Of a stretch of DNA of 64,000 nt, positions 59,741 through 64,000 are shown piece after piece. The number at the start of each line of letters is the position of its first letter. Position 1 is the first letter of the stretch. A model generated the notes under the pieces. It did no database searches and had not been told where the DNA came from. It worked only from the letters and a program-made list of their open reading frames with translations. The DNA is taken from the NCBI RefSeq assembly GCF_001931485.1, contig NZ_MSDV01000075.1, positions 62,001 to 126,000 of the forward strand, written 5' to 3'. This DNA comes from Burkholderia sp. SRS-W-2-2016 (lineage in GTDB: Bacteria; Pseudomonadota; Gammaproteobacteria; Burkholderiales; Burkholderiaceae). Both the position numbers and the translations under genes were made by a program.

Positions 59741-60784
59741 TTGGCCGCAACAAAAAATCAACCTACTCCCCGCGATCCCGCCCGCATCGACCTCGCGCTG
59801 CAAGGCGGCGGCTCGCACGGCGCATTCACCTGGGGCGTCCTCGACCGTTTGCTCGAAGAGCCGTGGCTGCAAGTCGAAGGTATCTCGGGGACCTCGGCCG
59901 GCGCGATGAACGCGGCGGTGATGGTGAGCGGCTATCAGCGCGACGGCGCGGCCGGCGCGCGTGCCGCGCTCGAAGCGTTCTGGCGACGCGTGTTCGAAGC
60001 GTCGGTGTACAGCCCGTTCCGGCGCAGCCCGTTCGACGTGATGATGGGCCGCTGGACGCTCGACTATTCGCCGTTCTTCATCGCGATGGATCTCGCGGCG
60101 CGGATGTTCTCGCCGTACGACCTGAATCCGCGCGGCGTGCATCCGCTGCAGAAGATCCTGCAGGAGTCGATCGATTTCGAGCTGCTGCGCGACGCGCCGA
60201 TCAAGCTGTTCATCACCGCGACGCGCGTGCGCACCGGCCAGGCGCGGGTGTTCCGCAATGCCGATCTGACGCCCGAGGTGCTGCTCGCCTCCGGCTGTCT
60301 GCCGACGCTGTTCCAGGCGGTGAAGATCGACGGCGAGGACTACTGGGACGGCGGCTACGCGGGCAATCCGACCATCACGCCGCTGGTGCGCGAATGCACG
60401 TCGAGCGACACGCTGCTGATCCAGGTCAATCCGGTCGAGCGCGATGAGACGCCGCGCAGCGCGCGCGACATCATCAGCCGGCTGAACGAAATTGCGTTCA
60501 ACTCGCCGCTGCTGAAAGAGCTGCGGATGATCGCGCTGCTGCGCCGCGCGGCCGACGCCGGCAGCGACGAAGGCCGTCATTGGGCGGAAATGCGCATCCA
60601 CCGGATTTCGAGCGAGGTGATGACGGAGCTCGGTTATTCGTCGAAGCTGAACGCCGAGTGGGGTTTCCTGACGATGCTGCGCGACGAGGGCCGGCGCGCG
60701 GCCGAAGCGTTCCTCGCCGAGCACGGCGATTCGATCGGCGTGCGCTCGTCGCTCGATCTCGACGCGTTGCTCGACGGAGTCTGA
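59741..60784 (+). CDS. Patatin-like phospholipase
   Basis: This patatin-family lipid hydrolase shows the oxyanion motif LALQGGGSHGAFTWG, the Ser elbow GISGTSAGAMNA and the second catalytic residue in DGGYAGNP. It is predicted to be cytoplasmic, about 347 residues from a TTG at 59741 with TGGAG upstream; the frame stays open to 59630, so the start is uncertain. The next gene, a GntP-type permease, begins two bases after its stop, so the pair is an operon. A role in intracellular ester breakdown, such as polyhydroxybutyrate or lipid, is possible but unproven. Confidence 0.85.
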   Translation: MAATKNQPTPRDPARIDLALQGGGSHGAFTWGVLDRLLEEPWLQVEGISGTSAGAMNAAVMVSGYQRDGAAGARAALEAFWRRVFEASVYSPFRRSPFDVMMGRWTLDYSPFFIAMDLAARMFSPYDLNPRGVHPLQKILQESIDFELLRDAPIKLFITATRVRTGQARVFRNADLTPEVLLASGCLPTLFQAVKIDGEDYWDGGYAGNPTITPLVRECTSSDTLLIQVNPVERDETPRSARDIISRLNEIAFNSPLLKELRMIALLRRAADAGSDEGRHWAEMRIHRISSEVMTELGYSSKLNAEWGFLTMLRDEGRRAAEAFLAEHGDSIGVRSSLDLDALLDGV

Positions 60785-60786
60785 CC

Positions 60787-62313
60787 ATGGACGTCATTAC
60801 GTTGACACCGCTCGCGATCGGGCTGGGTCTGTTCGGCATGCTCGCGAGTCTGGCGCTACTGATCGGTTTCGCGTATCGCGGCTGGACCGTGCTGCTGCTC
60901 GCGCCGTTCGCGGCGATGCTGGCCGCCGCGATTTCGGGCGAGCCGATTCTCGCGCATTGGACCCAGACCTTCATGAACAGCGCCGCGCGCTTTCTCGCGC
61001 AGTTCTTCCCGCTGTTCCTGCTCGGCGCGCTGTTCGGCAAGCTGATGGAAGACAGCGGCTCGGTCAAGGCGATCGCCGGCTATATGACGGAGAAGCTCGG
61101 CGCGCATCGGGCGATCCTCGCGGTCGTGATCGGTGGGGCGCTGGTCACCTATGGCGGCGTGAGCCTGTTCGTCGCGTTCTTCGTGATCGCGCCGATGGGC
61201 ACCGCGCTGTTCCAGGCCGCCAATATTCCGCGCCGGCTGATGCCGGCCGCGATCGCGCTCGGCACCTCGACCTTCACGATGTCCGCACTGCCCGGCACGC
61301 CGGCGATCCAGAACGCAATCCCGATGCCGTTCTTCGGCACGACGCCGTTCGCGGCGCCGGGGCTCGGCGTGATCGCGAGTATCGTGATGATCGGGTTCGG
61401 GCTGTGGTGGTTGTCTTTGCAACAATCGCGCGCAAAGGCGGCGAATGAAGGGTTCGACGGCGTGGCCGTTGTGGGTGGCGCGGCGGGTGCCGCTGTTGCC
61501 GCGACGCCGGCCACAAGGCCAGCGCCCGATGCGGCGCTCGTGCGCGAACGCGCAACCGTGTCGCAAAGTTTCGATCCGGAAGAAGCCGCGCGCGGCCATA
61601 TCAGCGAGGACCTGCCGTCGTTCGGTATCGCGATGACGCCGTTGGTGCTGGTCGTGCTGCTGAACTTCGTGATGAACGTGCTGGTGCTGCCGCGCATCGA
61701 TGCCGACTATCTGGCCGAGCCGCGGTGGGGCGAGACTTCGCTGGCGGCCGTCGGCGGCGTATGGGGCGTGTGCGTCGCGCTGACCGTCGCGATCGTTGCG
61801 CTGATCCTGCTCAATCGCCGCCGCCTGCCGGCTTTGCGCGCGACCATCGATGCCGGCGCGAACGCGTCGGTGCTGCCGGTGCTGAGCGTCGGCAGTCTGG
61901 TCGGCTATGGCGCGGTGATCGCCGCGCTGCCCGCGTTCGAGCTGGTGCGCGAATGGGTGCTCGGGATCGGCGGCGGGCCGCTGGTGTCGCTCGCGGTCGC
62001 GACCAACCTGCTCGCGGCGCTGACCGGCTCCGCGTCCGGCGGCCTGACCATCGCGCTCGATGCGCTCGGCAGCACCTATCTGCAACTGGCCGGGCAGTAC
62101 GGCATTGACCCGGCGTTGCTGCACCGGGTCGCGGTGATCTCGTCGGGCACGCTCGACAGCCTGCCGCACAACGGCGCGGTTGTCACGCTGCTCGCGGTGT
62201 GCGGCTCGACGCATCGCGAGAGCTATCGGGACATCGTGATCGTCGGGATTCTCGGCGCGCTGCTCGCGCTGGTGGTGGTGATCGTGCTGGGGACGCTGTT
62301 CGGGTCGTTCTGA
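60787..62313 (+). CDS. GntP-family permease
   Basis: The 508-residue protein is a GntP-type symporter with about twelve helices. Typical parts are FFPLFLLGALFGKLMEDSGSVKAIAGYM, LVTYGGVSLFVAFFVIAPMG, LPGTPAIQNAIPMPFFGT and NLLAALTGSASGGLTIALDAL. A hydrophilic Ala/Gly-rich loop lies near residues 215-265. GntP members carry gluconate or short hydroxy acids with protons; 3-hydroxybutyrate is an attractive guess because of the coupled patatin gene, but is not shown by the sequence. Strong terminators follow. Confidence 0.87.
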   Translation: MDVITLTPLAIGLGLFGMLASLALLIGFAYRGWTVLLLAPFAAMLAAAISGEPILAHWTQTFMNSAARFLAQFFPLFLLGALFGKLMEDSGSVKAIAGYMTEKLGAHRAILAVVIGGALVTYGGVSLFVAFFVIAPMGTALFQAANIPRRLMPAAIALGTSTFTMSALPGTPAIQNAIPMPFFGTTPFAAPGLGVIASIVMIGFGLWWLSLQQSRAKAANEGFDGVAVVGGAAGAAVAATPATRPAPDAALVRERATVSQSFDPEEAARGHISEDLPSFGIAMTPLVLVVLLNFVMNVLVLPRIDADYLAEPRWGETSLAAVGGVWGVCVALTVAIVALILLNRRRLPALRATIDAGANASVLPVLSVGSLVGYGAVIAALPAFELVREWVLGIGGGPLVSLAVATNLLAALTGSASGGLTIALDALGSTYLQLAGQYGIDPALLHRVAVISSGTLDSLPHNGAVVTLLAVCGSTHRESYRDIVIVGILGALLALVVVIVLGTLFGSF

Positions 62314-62325
62314 GTCCGCAACGGT

Positions 62326-62362
62326 GTTACTTCCGGCGCTCCGAATGAGCGCCGGAAGTAAC
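62326..62362 (+). repeat. 16-bp perfect inverted repeat after GntP gene
   Basis: GTTACTTCCGGCGCTC at 62326-62341 pairs perfectly with GAGCGCCGGAAGTAAC at 62347-62362 around a 5-base loop. It starts 12 bp after the GntP stop and precedes a second stem-loop directly. Confidence 0.75.
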
Positions 62363-62363
62363 G

Positions 62364-62407
62364 AGGGGTCTTGCATTGACGGTGGTTACCGTCGATGCAA
62401 GACCCCT
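62364..62407 (+). terminator. Rho-independent terminator
   Basis: AGGGGTCTTGCAT (62364-62376) and ATGCAAGACCCCT (62395-62407), together with inner arms GACGGT and ACCGTC, form a nearly perfect 20-bp stem with a four-base loop. TTGTGTTT follows. This is a strong intrinsic terminator, second of two tandem stems, that insulates the initiator gene from the patatin-GntP operon. Confidence 0.85.
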
Positions 62408-62512
62408 TTGTGTTTCTGCCCGCTGCCAGCTGCTCAACCTGCTTTGCAGGGCTTGCTGCGCGGGCCACCGTATCGCCGCACTATCGGTAGCAGCGCGCTG
62501 ATCCTCGCACTA

Positions 62513-63925
62513 TCACGCCGCCGCGCGCGCCGCGTTCATCCGGCCGAACACGAACTGTCCCAGATACCAGACCAGCTCGGTATTCGCGAAGATCGCCTCT
62601 TCGGTCACCGTCGACGCTTCGAGCTTCATCCGCCGCAGCATCAGCTTGCCTTCGCGCGACGTCGTCCACGCATGCATCAGTTCCTTGCGGGTCTTCGCAT
62701 CGGCGGCGCTGAAGTGGTCGCGGCCCTTGCGCGAGTCGTCGTTCATCCGCGCGCGCACTTCTTCTTCGCGGCTTGCATGACTGTGCGCGATGGTCTGGCG
62801 CGTTTCGGTCCTCACCGCCTGCTCCTGCGCCTCGTCGGCGAGCAGCTTGGCCTGCACGTCGACCATCGTGCGCTCGGCGTCGGACATCTTCCAGTTGTCG
62901 CGCAACGCGCGCATCAGATAGCCCGCGGGGCTCTTCTTGACCTGACCGCGCTTGATCCGGAAGCGCGTGTATTCGACCGCCTGCTGGATCCGCTCGTCGG
63001 TCCAGATATCGCGGCTCTCCGAGATCTCGGTGAACTGCTTGGTCGACAGCCCGAATTCGTCGGTGAGAATCTTGTACAGATGGCTCGCGTCCGCGAGGCT
63101 CGCGAGCACCGCGTCGGCGGTGTCTTTGCGTTTGAGCAGAAAGCGGATGCGGTCGATCTTCTTCGAGGTCGTCGACGCGGTGCGCGTCTCGTACGACAGC
63201 TCGATATCCGACACCTCGTTGATCTCGCGCACCGCCGGTTCGAGCCAGTCGCGCTTGAAATATTTGAAGATCGCCGCGTTCGCGCCCATCTTGCCGGGCC
63301 AGTTGCGCATCTCTTCGAGTTGGATCCAGTCGGTACGCGCCGCGGGTACGTGCGGCAGCACCTTGTCGTAGATTGCGCGTGCGAGCGAGCGCGTGAAGGC
63401 GGTGGAAATGCGCAGACTCAGCCAGTGCGATTTCTGCGGGTCGCGGATATGCGGCACGAGCCGCGGATGCACGTCGAAGCGCATCCGGCCGCGGTGAAAG
63501 CCGACCATACCGATCAGCTGCACCTGCACCCACAGGTCGTTTTCGGTCGGATCGCGGTCCGCCGGCGTATTGGTCACGCGGACCTTGGCGTTCTGCGCTT
63601 CGTCGGCGATCGTGCGCAGGTGCTTCAGATTGCGGCTGTCGTAACGCATCAGCCACTTGAAGTAATTCAACTCGACGTCGTACTGATCGCGCTGCTCGGG
63701 CTCCTGCGCGACGATGAAGTACGCCGCGTCGAGAAAGCGCCGCGCCGGCAGCCCCATGTTGACGATTTCGGTGAAAAAGTCATTGCGCTGATAGCCGATT
63801 TCGCGATTGGCCTCGTTGATGCGCAAGCCCTGGTCGAACATGTCTTCGAACAGCGCCAGCGCCATCTGACGCGAGGTCGCCTTCGACTTGCCCTCTTCCG
63901 GATTCTCCGCTTTCTCCGCTGCCAT
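62513..63925 (-). CDS. Plasmid-type replication initiator of a secondary replicon
   Basis: The 470-residue protein resembles the replication initiators of Burkholderiaceae second chromosomes and megaplasmids. It has an N-terminal region (RQMALALFEDMFDQGLRINEANREIGYQRNDFF), a winged-helix-like part (WLSLRISTAFTRSLARAIYDKVLPHVPAARTDWIQLEE, KMGANAAIFKYFKRDWLEPAVREINEVSDIELSYE) and a charged C-terminal tail. It would bind repeats at the replicon origin, which are not seen here. ATG at 63925 is chosen; the frame stays open to the window end, so a longer form is possible. It suggests the origin and par genes lie nearby, beyond the window. Confidence 0.8.
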   Translation of the reverse strand: MAAEKAENPEEGKSKATSRQMALALFEDMFDQGLRINEANREIGYQRNDFFTEIVNMGLPARRFLDAAYFIVAQEPEQRDQYDVELNYFKWLMRYDSRNLKHLRTIADEAQNAKVRVTNTPADRDPTENDLWVQVQLIGMVGFHRGRMRFDVHPRLVPHIRDPQKSHWLSLRISTAFTRSLARAIYDKVLPHVPAARTDWIQLEEMRNWPGKMGANAAIFKYFKRDWLEPAVREINEVSDIELSYETRTASTTSKKIDRIRFLLKRKDTADAVLASLADASHLYKILTDEFGLSTKQFTEISESRDIWTDERIQQAVEYTRFRIKRGQVKKSPAGYLMRALRDNWKMSDAERTMVDVQAKLLADEAQEQAVRTETRQTIAHSHASREEEVRARMNDDSRKGRDHFSAADAKTRKELMHAWTTSREGKLMLRRMKLEASTVTEEAIFANTELVWYLGQFVFGRMNAARAAA

Positions 63926-64000
63926 GGCCTTCGTCCACTTTTTCGCTCCCGGGACTCTAAGCAGGCGGTGGTGAGCTGTCAACACACAGAACCTCACCAT

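Overview
The window is GC-rich, densely packed DNA of Burkholderiaceae type, most likely a secondary replicon (chromosome 2 or megaplasmid) of a Paraburkholderia-like soil or plant-associated bacterium. The reasons are the families present (DUF4148, trimeric Gram-negative porin, RcnB, DUF2252), the strong GC bias at third codon positions, and a plasmid-type replication initiator at the right-hand edge (62513-63925, minus). No rRNA, tRNA, CRISPR array or intact insertion sequence was seen. All functional calls come from reading the translated sequence and recalling families, not from searches.

Layout. 21-4748: an EAL phosphodiesterase, a PhnB-like VOC protein, a DUF2252 protein, a DUF190 protein and an amino-acid-type binding protein. 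5330-10901: a seven-gene Mrp/Mbh-like cation/proton antiporter operon with unusual subunit splits and fusions. 10856-15001: a beta-propeller protein with its regulator, then DUF899, DUF2182 and DUF4148 genes. 15154-31155, all minus strand: an ABC importer, a GH3 glycosidase and a complete set for oxidative (Weimberg) D-xylose breakdown, with a LacI regulator. 31399-33073: a second LacI regulator and a PIN toxin-antitoxin pair. 33595-33735: a promoter-like region with no gene behind it. 33825-42620: a second sugar ABC importer with a GH1 beta-glycosidase, a third LacI regulator and a porin. 43335-45024: a BON protein and a GH10 xylanase lipoprotein. 45156-50979: a membrane-anchored hydrolase, two small envelope proteins, hipB with a frameshifted hipA, and a PAP2 phosphatase. 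51111-56076: RcnB, NhaC and arcA-arcD. 56645-64000: a two-component system, a 40-residue peptide coupled to a GFA enzyme, a patatin-GntP pair, and the replication initiator.

How it fits together. The central 28 kb reads as one xylan and beta-glucan programme. The GH10 lipoprotein cuts xylan at the surface, the porin and two ABC systems take up oligosaccharides, GH3 and GH1 enzymes release monomers, and XylB, XylC, XylD, XylX and the semialdehyde dehydrogenase carry xylose to 2-oxoglutarate. Three LacI-type regulators are present and three different palindromes recur in the promoters: GTTACCGGTAAC, TAACGTTA and GAAAGCGCTTTC. The xylanase promoter carries all three within 38 bp, so it looks like a combinatorial integration point. 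A second region (33595-33735) carries diverged copies of all three plus an orphan Shine-Dalgarno but no reading frame.

Other points to note are the one-base frameshift in hipA, the arginine deiminase locus lacking arcB and arcC, matching stem-loops between the binding-protein and permease genes of both ABC operons, and a 16-bp perfect palindrome ahead of the GH3 gene.
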